Below are positions 10,411-19,741 of a DNA stretch of 64,000 nucleotides, piece by piece (positions within the stretch are counted from its first letter, which is position 1; the number at the start of each line of letters is the position of its first letter). The DNA is from Halomonas borealis (GTDB lineage Bacteria; Pseudomonadota; Gammaproteobacteria; Pseudomonadales; Halomonadaceae). The DNA is taken from positions 24,680 to 88,679 of the forward strand of contig NZ_SDMO01000013.1 of the NCBI RefSeq assembly GCF_004798905.1, in the 5' to 3' direction. The notes under the pieces were generated by a model that did no database searches, was not told the DNA's origin, and was given only the letters and a program-made list of their open reading frames with translations. A program made the translations under genes and the position numbers.

Positions 10411-10885
10411 GCCACTGCTGATCATGCGCCATGGCGAAGCCGCGGCGGGCCGCCCCGATCCCGACCGTGAGCTGACCGCGCGAGGCCTTGATGAGGTTGC
10501 CCGCATGGGCGCCTGGCTGGCCGGGCGCGATGATCTGGACATGGCGCGATTGCGGCTGGTGGCGAGCCCGTATCGGCGGGCCCAGCAGACCGCCGAGCGG
10601 GTGGGCGAGGCGCTCGGCGTGCCGGTGGAGACGCTGTCCTTCATCACCCCGGATGATCCGCCCGGGGCGGTGGTCGACTGGCTGCTCGGCGAGGACGACG
10701 ATCGCCCGTTGATGCTGGTCGCTCACATGCCGCTGGTCGGCGCCTTGACCGGCTTGCTGGTCGAGGGCCGCGAGGATCGTGGCCTGGGCTTTCCCGCCGC
10801 CGCCGTCGCCGAGCTCGCGGCCGAGGTGCGTGCCGCCGGCTGTTCGCGGCTGGCGCGCTTCATCGCTCCCGCCGATCTCGCCTGA
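10403..10885 (+). CDS. sixA: Phosphohistidine phosphatase SixA
   Basis: A 160-residue member of the histidine phosphatase superfamily with the short SixA architecture. The catalytic RHG motif (MRHGEA, His10) is at the N-terminus, [11 protein letters not shown] supplies the phosphate-binding arginine, and [10 protein letters not shown] carries the second catalytic histidine. E. coli SixA removes phosphate from histidines of phosphorelay and phosphotransferase proteins. The start lies inside gpsA, a pairing that suggests joint expression rather than a shared pathway. Confidence 0.88.
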   Translation: MSEPLLIMRHGEAAAGRPDPDRELTARGLDEVARMGAWLAGRDDLDMARLRLVASPYRRAQQTAERVGEALGVPVETLSFITPDDPPGAVVDWLLGEDDDRPLMLVAHMPLVGALTGLLVEGREDRGLGFPAAAVAELAAEVRAAGCSRLARFIAPADLA

Positions 10886-10938
10886 GGCGACGGTTCCCTG
10901 AGTGGCGCCTGAGAGCGCTCTTCGCAAGAGGCATCGAG

Positions 10939-11259
10939 ATGAGCTATATCGTCAATAACCGCATCCATGTGAACCCTGGCTTCGAGGACGCCTTCGAGGC
11001 GCGCTTCCGCGCCCGAGCCGGGCAGATCGACCAGCAGCCGGGCTTCGTCGCCATGCGCGTGCTGCGCCCCCAGGGCAACCAGGCCCCCTATGTGGTGGAG
11101 ACCGAGTGGCAGAACCAGGACGCCTTCCGCGCCTGGGTGGGCAGCGATGACTTCAAGCGGGCCCACGCCAACCCGCTGCCGCCGGAAGCCACCGCCGAGG
11201 GCGGCGGCATCGAGCAGTTCGAGGTGGTCGAGGGGACCGTGGCCGGCGTCGAACGCTGA
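10939..11259 (+). CDS. IsdG/HmoA-like heme-degrading monooxygenase (ABM fold)
   Basis: A 106-residue protein of the antibiotic-biosynthesis-monooxygenase fold. The positions corresponding to the IsdG catalytic triad are present: Asn7 (YIVNNRI), Trp66 (DAFRAW) and His76 (DDFKRAH), with spacing almost identical to IsdG (7, 67, 77). Such proteins form dimers that open the heme ring and release iron. A role in heme turnover is therefore likely but rests on three residues and fold. An AAGAG-type ribosome site lies within a small hairpin just upstream. No iron-uptake genes are adjacent. Confidence 0.7.
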   Translation: MSYIVNNRIHVNPGFEDAFEARFRARAGQIDQQPGFVAMRVLRPQGNQAPYVVETEWQNQDAFRAWVGSDDFKRAHANPLPPEATAEGGGIEQFEVVEGTVAGVER

Positions 11260-11281
11260 TCCGCTGCTCCTGACCCTTGCA

Positions 11282-11315
11282 ACGACGACGGCGCCCCGTG
11301 GGGCGCCGTCGTCGT
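11282..11315. terminator. Bidirectional terminator, 16-bp perfect repeat
   Basis: A perfect inverted repeat (11282-11297 with 11300-11315) separated by two bases sits between two converging genes. The central pairs must open to form the loop. It can serve both strands. Confidence 0.8.
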
Positions 11316-11334
11316 ATAGCGCGTGGCGACTCGG

Positions 11335-12294
11335 CTAGATCAGCCCGGCCAGGCGCAGGGCGAAGACCCCCAGGGTCACGGTGACGCTGGCCATCAGCGT
11401 GGTCATGGCGATGATGTTGGCGGTCAGCGTCTCGTCGTTGCCCATGGCCTTGGCCATCACGAAGGCCGCCGCCGCCGTGGGGCTGGCGAAGAACAGGAAC
11501 ATCACCCCCAGCGCCGGGCCGGTGAAGCCCGCCACCACCGCCAGCAGGGTCGCGACCGCGGGCACCACCACCATCTTGGCCAGGCTCGCGCTGAGGGTGG
11601 TGCGATAGCCCTGTTTGAGGGCGCGGGTGGAGAGGGTGGCGCCGATGCAGATCAGCGCCAGGGGCAGGGTAAGCGAGGCGAAGTAGTCCCCGGTGGTGGT
11701 GAGCCAGGTGGGCAGTGGCACCGTGAAGACCGCGAAGGGACTGGCCGCGACCACGGACAGGATCAGTGGGTTGGTGGCGATATGGCGGACGATGTGGCCC
11801 CAGTCGACGCCCTTGTCGCCTTCCTCGCGGGGCTGATAGGCCGCCAGCACGATCACCGACAGCACGTTGTAGGTTAGGATCACCACGCCGAGCAGCAGCC
11901 CGCCCAGCGACAGCCCCTCGTCACCGTACATGCCCGCGGCCAGGGCCAGCCCGACGATCCCGCAGTTGCCGCGGAAGGCGCCCTGGACATAGACGCCGCG
12001 CAACGGGCGCCGTACCCGCAGCAGGGCCCAGCCCCAGGCCGCGGCGAAGCTTGCCAGGGTAGCCAGGGCGAAGAAGCCCAGCATCCAGGGATCGAGGGTC
12101 GCCTCGAGATCGGCGTCGGCCAGGCTGAAGAAGAGCATCGCCGGCAGGGTGGCGCGAAACACCAGCTTCGATGCCGTGTTGACGAAGGCCTGGTCGATCC
12201 AGCGCCAGCGCTTCAGGCCGATGCCGATGAACACCATGGCGAACACCGGCAGGGTGATGTTGAGCGTCGAGAGGAAGATGTCGATCAATGACAT
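11335..12294 (-). CDS. AEC family permease (auxin efflux carrier-like)
   Basis: A 319-residue membrane protein with about ten hydrophobic helices. Two-half symmetry and short motifs such as GNCGIVGLALA mark the AEC family, whose bacterial members move small carboxylates such as malate or malonate; the substrate here is unknown. The ATG at 12294 has AGGA about eight bases upstream and starts MSLIDIFLSTLN; the frame remains open a further 22 codons but without a ribosome site. It stands alone on the minus strand. Confidence 0.85.
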   Translation of the reverse strand: MSLIDIFLSTLNITLPVFAMVFIGIGLKRWRWIDQAFVNTASKLVFRATLPAMLFFSLADADLEATLDPWMLGFFALATLASFAAAWGWALLRVRRPLRGVYVQGAFRGNCGIVGLALAAGMYGDEGLSLGGLLLGVVILTYNVLSVIVLAAYQPREEGDKGVDWGHIVRHIATNPLILSVVAASPFAVFTVPLPTWLTTTGDYFASLTLPLALICIGATLSTRALKQGYRTTLSASLAKMVVVPAVATLLAVVAGFTGPALGVMFLFFASPTAAAAFVMAKAMGNDETLTANIIAMTTLMASVTVTLGVFALRLAGLI

Positions 12295-12446
12295 GCGCGT
12301 GTCCTGAGGGGCGGGCAGTGACGGTGCGAGCCCGTGGAAGGCATGGGCCGGCTGCTGCAACGTTAGGCGAAAATCGGCACGGCGCCCATGGTAGGGGGGC
12401 GCCCGCTATCGAGGGTGGCAGCGGGTAGCCTCGGCGGTGGGCGCCC

Positions 12447-12548
12447 TCAGCGGGCCAGCCACAGGCCGATGACCACGGCGGCGATCACGGTGGTGAAGAA
12501 CAGGCGGTTGCGCAGGCGGGTATCGCGGGGCGGCTTGGGTGAGGACAC
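12447..12548 (-). CDS. Putative 33-residue single-pass membrane peptide
   Basis: A short frame, GTG start at 12548 and TGA stop at 12447-12449, with GGAG about six bases before the GTG. The product has a basic, proline-rich front (SSPKPPRDTRLRNR) and one hydrophobic helix (LFFTTVIAAVVIGLWLAR) ending in arginine. This positive-in, single-helix design is typical of bacterial small membrane proteins. The gene sits between two divergently transcribed units. I recognise no family. Confidence rests on the start signal and sensible topology, not homology. Confidence 0.5.
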   Translation of the reverse strand: MSSPKPPRDTRLRNRLFFTTVIAAVVIGLWLAR

Positions 12549-12650
12549 ACAGGACTCCGTTGAGTGGGTAGCGGAAAGACGACTTGGCGCCTTATGGTAT
12601 TCCCATTAGCCTGCTACCACCACTCGTGTCCCTTCCCACTGGATGATGCC

Positions 12651-13466
12651 ATGCGACGAACCGTCCCCGACGCTCCCCAGCCGTTGGTCTTCGCCCACGC
12701 CAACGGTTTCCCGGGCCGCAGCTACCGAAGCCTGTTGACGCCGCTGGCCGAGCGCTTCGATCTCCATTCCCTGGATCGGCTCGGCCATCACCCCGACTTT
12801 CCTGTCGGCCACAACTGGCTGGCCCTGCGAGATGAGTTGCTCGACTATCTGGCAGGGTTCGATGCCCCGGTGATCGGCGTCGGGCATTCCATGGGGGGAG
12901 TGCTGATGGCGATGGCCGCAGAGCAGGCACCCGAGCGCTTCCGCTGCGTGGTGATGCTCGACCCACCGCTGATGCTGGGCCTCGACGCCCTGGCGATGAA
13001 GGCGGTCAAGCGGCTGGGGCTGGCCGATCGCTTCACGCCGGCAGGACGTACCCTCGGGCGGCGCGACAGCTGGTCGAGCGCCACGGCGATGCGTGACTAC
13101 CTGCGCCAGCGGCGGCTGTTTCGTCACTTCACCGACCAGGCCCTGGACGATTACGTGGAGGGCGGCACCCGAACCCTGGACGACGGGCGCGTGGTCTTGC
13201 TCTTCGACCCCGATATCGAGGTCGCCGTGTTCCGTCACCTGCCCGATCACCTGGACGAGTTGCCCGATCTGTTGCGAGTGCCGGTCGGGGTGCTGGCCGG
13301 TGGGGAATCCGATCTGCTGACCCCGCATCGTTGCCGCCGCCTGCGGCGCCGTGGGGTGCGCATCGCCGAGGTGCCGGGCGGCCATATGTTCCCCATGGAG
13401 CATCCGGATGCCACCCGGCAGGCCCTGACGTCGCTGCTCGATGACCTGCTCGAGGCAGGGACATGA
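12651..13466 (+). CDS. Alpha/beta hydrolase (first of pair)
   Basis: A 271-residue alpha/beta-fold hydrolase. The nucleophile elbow is GVGHSMGG (Ser80), an oxyanion-side HANGFPG follows the first strand, and the C-terminal catalytic His lies in PGGHMFPMEHP. The acid is probably the Asp of GGESDLLTP. The substrate is unknown. The ATG at 12651 begins MRRTVPDAPQPLVFAHANGFP, a natural N-terminus for the fold; the longer open frame to 12564 reads through unlikely sequence. Its stop overlaps the next start by four bases (ATGA). Confidence 0.82.
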   Translation: MRRTVPDAPQPLVFAHANGFPGRSYRSLLTPLAERFDLHSLDRLGHHPDFPVGHNWLALRDELLDYLAGFDAPVIGVGHSMGGVLMAMAAEQAPERFRCVVMLDPPLMLGLDALAMKAVKRLGLADRFTPAGRTLGRRDSWSSATAMRDYLRQRRLFRHFTDQALDDYVEGGTRTLDDGRVVLLFDPDIEVAVFRHLPDHLDELPDLLRVPVGVLAGGESDLLTPHRCRRLRRRGVRIAEVPGGHMFPMEHPDATRQALTSLLDDLLEAGT

Positions 13467-14323
13467 GCGCGCCGGAGTCCCTGCGACTGGCCGATGGGCG
13501 ACTTGCCGCGCTGGCCTGGGGCGAGGCGTCGGCGCCGACCTGGCTGGCGCTGCACGGCTGGCTGGACAACGCCGCCAGTTTCTCGCGGCTTGCCCCGTTG
13601 CTGGTCGAGCGCTTGGGGATTCGCATCGTGGCGCTGGACTTCGCCGGCCACGGTCATTCCGCGCCGCTGCCGGGCGAGGCCGACGTCGCGATATGGGACT
13701 ACTGTCACGACGTCCTCGATGCTCAGGACGCGCTGGGCCTCGAGTGCTCGACGCTGCTCGGTCATTCGATGGGCGCGGGGGTGGCCTGCCTCCTGGCCGC
13801 CGCATTCCCGGAGCGCGTCGCGGCCTTGCCGCTGATCGATGGCCTGGGCGTGCTGACCACCGAGGCCGACGATACCCCGACGCAGTTACGCAAGGGCTTG
13901 CGCGCCCATCGTCGGGCGATCTCCGGGGCGCCACGCTATCCTGATGAAAAGAGCGCCGTGGCGGCTCGAGTGGCGGGCGGCGTCACGCCGATCGACGCCG
14001 CGACTGCCGGCCCGCTGGTGCGGCGGAACCTGGCGACGGAGGCGGATGGCCGGGTGCGACTGCGCACGGATCCGCGCCTGCTGCGAGCATCGCCGGTACG
14101 CTTCACCCCCGCTCAGGCGACGGCCATGCTGGCGGCGATCCGCTGCCCGGTCCTCTGTGTGGAGGGCGAGGCGGGCATCCTCGGCGATCGGCCGCGGGCA
14201 TGCCAGGCGCGGGCCGCGGTGCACGATCTGCGGCGACGAGTGTTACCGGGTGGGCATCATCTGCACCTGGAACCGGCGCGGGTGGCGGCGGTGGCCGATG
14301 CCCTCGTGGCCGGCCAGGCATGA
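13463..14323 (+). CDS. Alpha/beta hydrolase (second of pair)
   Basis: A 286-residue alpha/beta hydrolase with LHGWLDNAASF (oxyanion region), DFAGHGHS, nucleophile elbow LLGHSMGAG (Ser102) and C-terminal PGGHHLHLEP (His). It resembles the MhpC/BioH-like esterase group in size and motif order. It starts in a 4-base ATGA overlap with the first hydrolase, so the two are translationally coupled. The two are paralogous in fold but not close copies. The substrate cannot be inferred. Confidence 0.82.
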   Translation: MSAPESLRLADGRLAALAWGEASAPTWLALHGWLDNAASFSRLAPLLVERLGIRIVALDFAGHGHSAPLPGEADVAIWDYCHDVLDAQDALGLECSTLLGHSMGAGVACLLAAAFPERVAALPLIDGLGVLTTEADDTPTQLRKGLRAHRRAISGAPRYPDEKSAVAARVAGGVTPIDAATAGPLVRRNLATEADGRVRLRTDPRLLRASPVRFTPAQATAMLAAIRCPVLCVEGEAGILGDRPRACQARAAVHDLRRRVLPGGHHLHLEPARVAAVADALVAGQA

Positions 14324-14336
14324 CGGGAGGCGAACG

Positions 14337-15398
14337 ATGAATGCGAGGCAGGGCAGCGGGCAAGGGAAGCGGGTCTCGCTGACGCTGGGTAGCGGCGGCG
14401 CCCGAGGCTACGCCCATATCGGCGTGATCGAGGAACTCGAGGCGCGCGGCTATGAGGTGGTAGCGCTGTCGGGCTGCTCCATGGGGGCGCTGGTCGCGGG
14501 GGTCTACGCGGCGGGCCAGCTCGATCGCTATCGCGACTGGGTCTGCCGGCTCGACTATTTCGATGTGTTGCGCCTGGTGGATGTCTCCTGGAGCCCGATG
14601 GGCGCCATGCGGGCCAGCAAGGTCATGGGCAAGCTCGATGAGCTGGTCGGCGACATTCGCCTCGAGGACCTGCCGATCCCGGTGACCACCGTGGCCACCG
14701 ACATGACGCGCCAACGCGAGGTGTGGTTCCAGCAAGGGCCGCTGCTGGAGGCGATTCGTGCCTCCATCGCCGTGCCCGGGGTGATCACCCCGGTCTATCG
14801 CGGCGACCAGGTGCTGGTCGATGGTGGGCTGCTCAATCCTCTGCCGATCATGCCCACCGTCTCGAGCCGGGCCGATCTGGTGATGGCGGTCAACGTCACC
14901 GCCCAGAGCTCGCAGCCGGTCTCGCTGGAAGCCTTGCTGCCGCCGGACCAGGTCGTCGAAGAGCAGGCGCGGGAGGTGGCCCGCGACAAGGGAGCCGTGG
15001 ACTTCGCAGGCTGGATGGAAGGCGTGCGTGGGGCCACTCGACGGCTGTTCGGCAGCGGCGTCGAGGTCGAGGACGACGAGGGTGACAAGGCCGATCGCGG
15101 TCGTCGTGCCTGGGGGCGGCTGGACATGATCCTGGCCTCCTTCGATATCACCCAGGGGGCGCTGGCCAAGTACAAGGTGGCCGGCTACCCGCCGGACGTG
15201 TTGATCGAGGTGCCGAAGACCGTCTGTGGGGCCTACGAGTTTCATCGCGCCGAGGCGTTGATCGCCCTGGGGCGGCACCTGGCGCGGGAGGCGCTGGACC
15301 GTCACGAGCGGGGCTTCGATCAGGCCTCGGAGCCGACGTTGGCACAGCCCCACACGGCGCCCGAGGGCGTCGCGGACGGGCGTGGCGAAGAGGCGTAG
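14337..15398 (+). CDS. Patatin-like phospholipase (RssA-like)
   Basis: A 353-residue patatin-family lipid acyl hydrolase. The oxyanion loop GSGGARGYAHIGV comes first, then the nucleophile GCSMG (Ser48), then the DGG motif carrying Asp162 of the Ser-Asp dyad. It resembles the RssA/YchK branch, with a C-terminal extension of about 80 residues that includes charged segments. The ATG at 14337 has GGAGG upstream; the open frame reaching back into the previous gene is a shadow. It is third in a three-hydrolase run. Its TAG lies 3 bases from the stop of the convergent Smr gene. Confidence 0.85.
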   Translation: MNARQGSGQGKRVSLTLGSGGARGYAHIGVIEELEARGYEVVALSGCSMGALVAGVYAAGQLDRYRDWVCRLDYFDVLRLVDVSWSPMGAMRASKVMGKLDELVGDIRLEDLPIPVTTVATDMTRQREVWFQQGPLLEAIRASIAVPGVITPVYRGDQVLVDGGLLNPLPIMPTVSSRADLVMAVNVTAQSSQPVSLEALLPPDQVVEEQAREVARDKGAVDFAGWMEGVRGATRRLFGSGVEVEDDEGDKADRGRRAWGRLDMILASFDITQGALAKYKVAGYPPDVLIEVPKTVCGAYEFHRAEALIALGRHLAREALDRHERGFDQASEPTLAQPHTAPEGVADGRGEEA

Positions 15399-15401
15399 CG
15401 C

Positions 15402-15977
15402 CTAGCGGCCGTCGCGCCGGCGGCGCAGCATCAGGTAGACCGCGCCGGTGCCACCATCGCTCTCGGTGGCCGAACAGAAGGCCAGCACGTTGGGCCACTC
15501 ACGCAGCCAGGCGTTGACGTGGCTCTTGATCACCGGGTAATCGGCCTGGCCGCCCCAGGCCTTGCCGTGCACCACCAGTACGCAGCGGGCTCGCTGGGCC
15601 GCCGCATCGGCCAGGAAGGCTTCCAGCTCGGCCCTGGCCTCTTCCAGCGTATAGCCGTGCAGGTCGAGGCCCGCTTCCCAGGCGATCTGGCCGCGCTTGA
15701 GCTGCTGGCGCTCGCGGTAGGGCAGGTCGGGGAGGGCGAAGTCGAGGTATTCCGATGGGCGGACCGCCTCCACGCGGCCATCGGAGGTGCGCCCGGTCGC
15801 GGTGTCCTCGCCGGCCGTGGTGGCGGCCTCGCGTCGGGCCCGGGCCGAGTCGTCGCTGCGACGGGGGCGCCCCGGGTCGGCGCGGTTGCTGTGTAGCGGA
15901 CGCACGCCGGCCTCGCTCAGGGCCTGGCGGAAAGCGCTGATATCGTCGTCATCGGGGCGGTGGCGGCGTCGGCTCAT
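15402..15977 (-). CDS. smrB: Smr-domain endonuclease (SmrB-like)
   Basis: A 191-residue protein with a basic, low-complexity N-terminal half and a C-terminal Smr domain: LDLHGYTLEEARAELEAFL, VVHGKAWGG and the closing TGAVYLML. In E. coli, SmrB (YfcN) is an endonuclease that cuts mRNA at collided ribosomes, and it is encoded divergently from prmB and aroC exactly as here. That conserved context supports the symbol. ATG at 15977 gives MSRRRHRPDDDD, typical for the family; the upstream extension is not needed. Confidence 0.85.
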   Translation of the reverse strand: MSRRRHRPDDDDISAFRQALSEAGVRPLHSNRADPGRPRRSDDSARARREAATTAGEDTATGRTSDGRVEAVRPSEYLDFALPDLPYRERQQLKRGQIAWEAGLDLHGYTLEEARAELEAFLADAAAQRARCVLVVHGKAWGGQADYPVIKSHVNAWLREWPNVLAFCSATESDGGTGAVYLMLRRRRDGR

Positions 15978-16153
15978 GGGGCTCTCTGGCGGTGGTGAAG
16001 CGGATGGTGGAAACGGGCGTGATGGCGTCACGCCGGCCCGGCGAGCGCCTCTCGAGCCATCCGAGTATACCGGCCCTGACGTGGCTGTGAACCGCCGCCG
16101 CGGGTACAATCATTGCCTCGCCGAATTACCCACCGTCAACCACAGGATGTCTC

Positions 16154-17110
16154 GTGGCCGAACCTTCCGCTTCCTCGCCCGCTTCGACCCTGGCGCTTAC
16201 CGATGAGGCCCTCACCGAGGGGTTGATCACGCTCAGGGACTGCCTGCGCTGGACCGCCAGCGAGTTCCACCTGGCCGGCCTCCACTATGGGCACGGCACC
16301 GACTCCGCCTGGGACGAGGCCGTGGCGCTGACGCTCGGCGCCCTGCACCTGCCCTGGGACGTCGATCCCGGCGTGCAGGATGCACGCCTGCTGCCCATGG
16401 AACGCGCACGCATCGTGGCCCTGGTGCGCGAGCGCATCACCAGCCGCCGCCCGCTGCCCTACCTGCTCGGCGAGGCCTTCTTCGCCGGGCTGGCGTTCAG
16501 CGTCGACGAGCGGGTGTTGATCCCACGTTCGCCGCTCGCCGAGCTGATCGAGCACGGCTTCGGTGCCTGGTTCCCGATGGAGCCGCCGGCCCGAGTGCTG
16601 GACCTGTGCACCGGCTCGGGCTGCATCGGCCTGGCCACCGCCCTGCATCTGCCGACCTGCGAGGTCGCGCTGGCCGACATCAGCCCCGAGGCGCTGGCGG
16701 TGGCAAGCCACAACATCGCGCGTCATGACGTCACGGACCGGGTGCGGGCCGTCGAGTCGGATCTCTTCGACGGGCTTGGCGGCGAGCGCTTCGACCTGAT
16801 CGTCTCCAACCCGCCCTACGTGGACGAGCGCGATCTGGCCACCATGCCCGCCGAGTTTTGCCATGAGCCAGGCCTGGCGCTGGGCGCGGGGGATGACGGC
16901 TTGGACATCGTGCGGCGTATCCTGCGCCAGGCCCGCGATCACCTGACCGATGACGGCGTGCTGATCGTCGAGGTCGGCAACTCCGATCGCCACCTGGAGG
17001 CCGCCTTCCCCGAGGTGCCCTTCCTGTGGCTGGAATTCGAGCGTGGCGGCCAGGGGGTGTTCGCCCTCACCGCCGCGGAACTCGACGCCCATGCGGCGTC
17101 CTTCAGCTGA
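16154..17110 (+). CDS. prmB: Ribosomal protein L3 glutamine methyltransferase
   Basis: A 318-residue S-adenosylmethionine-dependent methyltransferase that modifies a glutamine of ribosomal protein L3. It has the AdoMet site [14 protein letters not shown] and the N5-glutamine signature NPPY (219-222) in [11 protein letters not shown]. Length and the divergent smrB / downstream aroC context separate it from the release-factor enzyme PrmC. The start is GTG at 16154 with AGGA eight bases upstream. aroC follows after 19 bases. Confidence 0.92.
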   Translation: MAEPSASSPASTLALTDEALTEGLITLRDCLRWTASEFHLAGLHYGHGTDSAWDEAVALTLGALHLPWDVDPGVQDARLLPMERARIVALVRERITSRRPLPYLLGEAFFAGLAFSVDERVLIPRSPLAELIEHGFGAWFPMEPPARVLDLCTGSGCIGLATALHLPTCEVALADISPEALAVASHNIARHDVTDRVRAVESDLFDGLGGERFDLIVSNPPYVDERDLATMPAEFCHEPGLALGAGDDGLDIVRRILRQARDHLTDDGVLIVEVGNSDRHLEAAFPEVPFLWLEFERGGQGVFALTAAELDAHAASFS

Positions 17111-17129
17111 GCAGTCAAGAGGCACGCCC

Positions 17130-18215
17130 ATGTCCGGTAATACCTTCGGCAAGTCGTTCACCGTCACCACCTTCGGCGAGAGCCATGGTCCCGCGCTCGG
17201 CGCCATCGTCGACGGCTGCCCGCCGGGGCTTGCGCTGACCGAGGAGGACCTGCAGCGCGACCTGGATCGCCGCCGCCCCGGCTCGTCGCGTCACACCACC
17301 CAGCGCCAGGAGGCGGACCGGGTGCGGATCCTGTCCGGCGTCTTCGAGGGCGTGACCACCGGCACCGCCATCGGCCTGATGATCGAGAACACCGATCAGC
17401 GCTCCAAGGATTACTCGAAGATCCAGGACCAGTTCCGCCCGGCCCACGCCGACTATAGCTATCACCACAAGTACGGCATCCGCGACTATCGTGGCGGCGG
17501 GCGCTCCAGCGCCCGTGAGACCGCCATGCGTGTCGCGGCCGGTGCCATCGCCAAGCAGTACCTGGCGAGCCAGGGCATCACCGTGCGCGGCTACATGAGC
17601 CAGCTCGGCCCCCTCACCATCGACTTCAAGCAGTGGGAGGCGGTGGAGGAGAATCCCTTCTTCTGCCCCGACCCGCAGCGGGTGCCGGAGCTCGAGGCCT
17701 ACATGGACCAGTTGCGTCGCGATCAGGACTCGGTGGGGGCGAAGATCAGCGTGGTGGCGGAGGGCGTGCCGCCGGGGCTCGGAGAGCCGGTCTTCGACCG
17801 TCTGGACGCCGAGCTGGCGCATGGGCTGATGAGCATCAACGCGGTCAAGGGCGTGGAGATCGGCGACGGCTTCGCCGCGGTGGCCCAACGGGGCAGCGAG
17901 CATCGCGACGAGATGACCCCGGAAGGCTTCCTCTCCAACCATGCCGGCGGCGTGCTGGGCGGGATCTCCAGCGGTCAGGCGCTCATCGCCCACCTGGCGC
18001 TCAAGCCGACCTCCAGCATCACCACCCCGGGCCGCTCCATCGACCTGGATGGTAACCCGGTGGAGGTGGTCACCAAGGGGCGCCATGATCCCTGCGTGGG
18101 CATCCGTGCCACGCCCATCGCCGAGGCGATGATGGCGCTGACCCTGCTCGACCACCTGCTGCGCCATCGTGGCCAGAACGCCGATGTCAGCGTGAGCACG
18201 CCGCGGCTGTCCTGA
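17130..18215 (+). CDS. aroC: Chorismate synthase
   Basis: A 361-residue enzyme converting 5-enolpyruvylshikimate-3-phosphate to chorismate with reduced FMN. Conserved segments are present: [48 protein letters not shown] and [14 protein letters not shown]. Starts [17 protein letters not shown] with AGAGG eight bases upstream. It probably shares a transcript with prmB. Its product feeds TrpE and PabB, both encoded in this window. Confidence 0.97.
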   Translation: MSGNTFGKSFTVTTFGESHGPALGAIVDGCPPGLALTEEDLQRDLDRRRPGSSRHTTQRQEADRVRILSGVFEGVTTGTAIGLMIENTDQRSKDYSKIQDQFRPAHADYSYHHKYGIRDYRGGGRSSARETAMRVAAGAIAKQYLASQGITVRGYMSQLGPLTIDFKQWEAVEENPFFCPDPQRVPELEAYMDQLRRDQDSVGAKISVVAEGVPPGLGEPVFDRLDAELAHGLMSINAVKGVEIGDGFAAVAQRGSEHRDEMTPEGFLSNHAGGVLGGISSGQALIAHLALKPTSSITTPGRSIDLDGNPVEVVTKGRHDPCVGIRATPIAEAMMALTLLDHLLRHRGQNADVSVSTPRLS

Positions 18216-18245
18216 GGCCGCGGCGGTCATCCGGCGGCGTCGCGC

Positions 18246-19706
18246 CTATGCCTGGCCGCGTCGCCGCAGGCCCGGCAGCAATAGCAGGGCGCCCAGCACC
18301 CACACCGGCCAGCTACCGGTGCGGGTGAAGGGCGTGAGCCCCTCTCGGGGCGTGACCTCGCCGGTCAGGGTGGCGGCCTCGAATTGTGGCGCCCGGTCGG
18401 TGACCCGACCCTGGGCATCGATCAACGCGGTGACCCCGTTGCTGGTGGCACGGATCACCGGCCGACCGTTCTCCAGCGCACGCAGTCGGGCCATCTGCAG
18501 GTGCTGCAGCGGGCCGATCGAGTGGCCGAACCAGGTGTCGTTGGACACCGTGAGGATCACGTTCGAGTGGCGCGCCTGGGCGGCGACCAGGTCGGCGTAG
18601 ATGATCTCGTAGCAGATGGCATTACCGATGCGGGTGCCGGCCGCCTCGAGCGGTGCCTGGTCGTCGGGACCCGGGGTCATGGCCGGCATCGGCAGGTCGA
18701 AGAAGGCGATGGCGCCACTCAGCAGGGGTTCCAGCGGCAGGTACTCGCCGAACGGGACCAGGTGCTGCTTGAGGTAGGTCTCGTCGTCGCCGACCTCGAG
18801 CACGCCGTTGTGAAAGCGGCCATCCTCGCGGGTCAGGATGCCGGTGAGCAGGGTGCTCTGTGGCGGCAGCAGGGTCTGGGCGCGCTCGAGGATCGGTCGC
18901 GCCTGGTCGGCGAACATCGGCAGTGCCGCCTCGGGCCAGACCACCAGGTCCGGCGCGTCGTCGAGTTCGGCGGTCAGCGCCAGGTAGGTGTTGGCGGCGC
19001 TGCGCTGACCCTCCGGCGTCCACTTGATCAGCTGGGACAGGTTGCCCTGCAGCAGGGCCACGCGCAGCGGCTCGCCGGCGGGCGTCGTCCACTGGCTGGG
19101 CAGGGCGAGCGGTGCGAGCCACAGTGCGGCCAGCGGCAGCGCGGCCCACCAGCGGCGGCGCAGCACCACCACACCGAGGGCGCCGCTGAGGGCCACGATC
19201 AGCGACAGCAGGTAGACACCGCCGACCGGGGCCCAGGCGGCGAGGGGCGAATCCACCTGGCCGCTGCCCAGCAGCAGCCAGGGAAAACCGGTGAACAGCC
19301 AGGTGCGCAGCGCCTCGCCGAGCACCCAGGCGCCGGCGAAGGTCAGCACCGACAGGCGCGGCCCGCAGAGGCGTCGGTAGAGGCCGAGGGTGACGGCGAA
19401 GAACAGCGCCAGGGCGGCGACGAACAGCGCGGTCAGCGCCAGCGCCAGCGGCACGCCGGTGTAGCCGTAGTCGTGGATCGAGACATAGACCCAGGAGGCA
19501 CCGCTGCCGAACAGCCCAAGCCCGTAGAACCAGCCGCGCCAGGCGGCCTGGCGCGCGTTGAGGGAGGGCAGGCCGGCGTAGAGCAGGCCGGCGGCCAGCG
19601 GCGCCAGCCACCATAGCTGGAAGGGCGCGGCAGACAGGGTGGTGAGCACGCCGGCGGCGAGCGCCGCCAGGGGCCCGAGGAACCGATGAAGGCGAGGGGG
19701 CATCAT
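18246..19706 (-). CDS. lnt: Apolipoprotein N-acyltransferase
   Basis: A 486-residue inner-membrane enzyme adding the third acyl chain to the N-terminal cysteine of lipoproteins. About six to seven membrane helices precede a nitrilase-like periplasmic domain with the triad Glu259 (VVWPEAALP), Lys313 (YLKQHLVPFGEYLP) and Cys365 (GNAICYEIIY). It is last in the minus-strand miaB-phoH-ybeY-corC-lnt block, the same order as E. coli. The first of two tandem ATGs has AGGA at good spacing. Its 3' end converges on aroC with a 30-base gap and no clear terminator. Confidence 0.96.
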   Translation of the reverse strand: MMPPRLHRFLGPLAALAAGVLTTLSAAPFQLWWLAPLAAGLLYAGLPSLNARQAAWRGWFYGLGLFGSGASWVYVSIHDYGYTGVPLALALTALFVAALALFFAVTLGLYRRLCGPRLSVLTFAGAWVLGEALRTWLFTGFPWLLLGSGQVDSPLAAWAPVGGVYLLSLIVALSGALGVVVLRRRWWAALPLAALWLAPLALPSQWTTPAGEPLRVALLQGNLSQLIKWTPEGQRSAANTYLALTAELDDAPDLVVWPEAALPMFADQARPILERAQTLLPPQSTLLTGILTREDGRFHNGVLEVGDDETYLKQHLVPFGEYLPLEPLLSGAIAFFDLPMPAMTPGPDDQAPLEAAGTRIGNAICYEIIYADLVAAQARHSNVILTVSNDTWFGHSIGPLQHLQMARLRALENGRPVIRATSNGVTALIDAQGRVTDRAPQFEAATLTGEVTPREGLTPFTRTGSWPVWVLGALLLLPGLRRRGQA

Positions 19707-19741
19707 GGCACCGTCCTTGGTGAAGGGGCCTGGGGGAGGCG

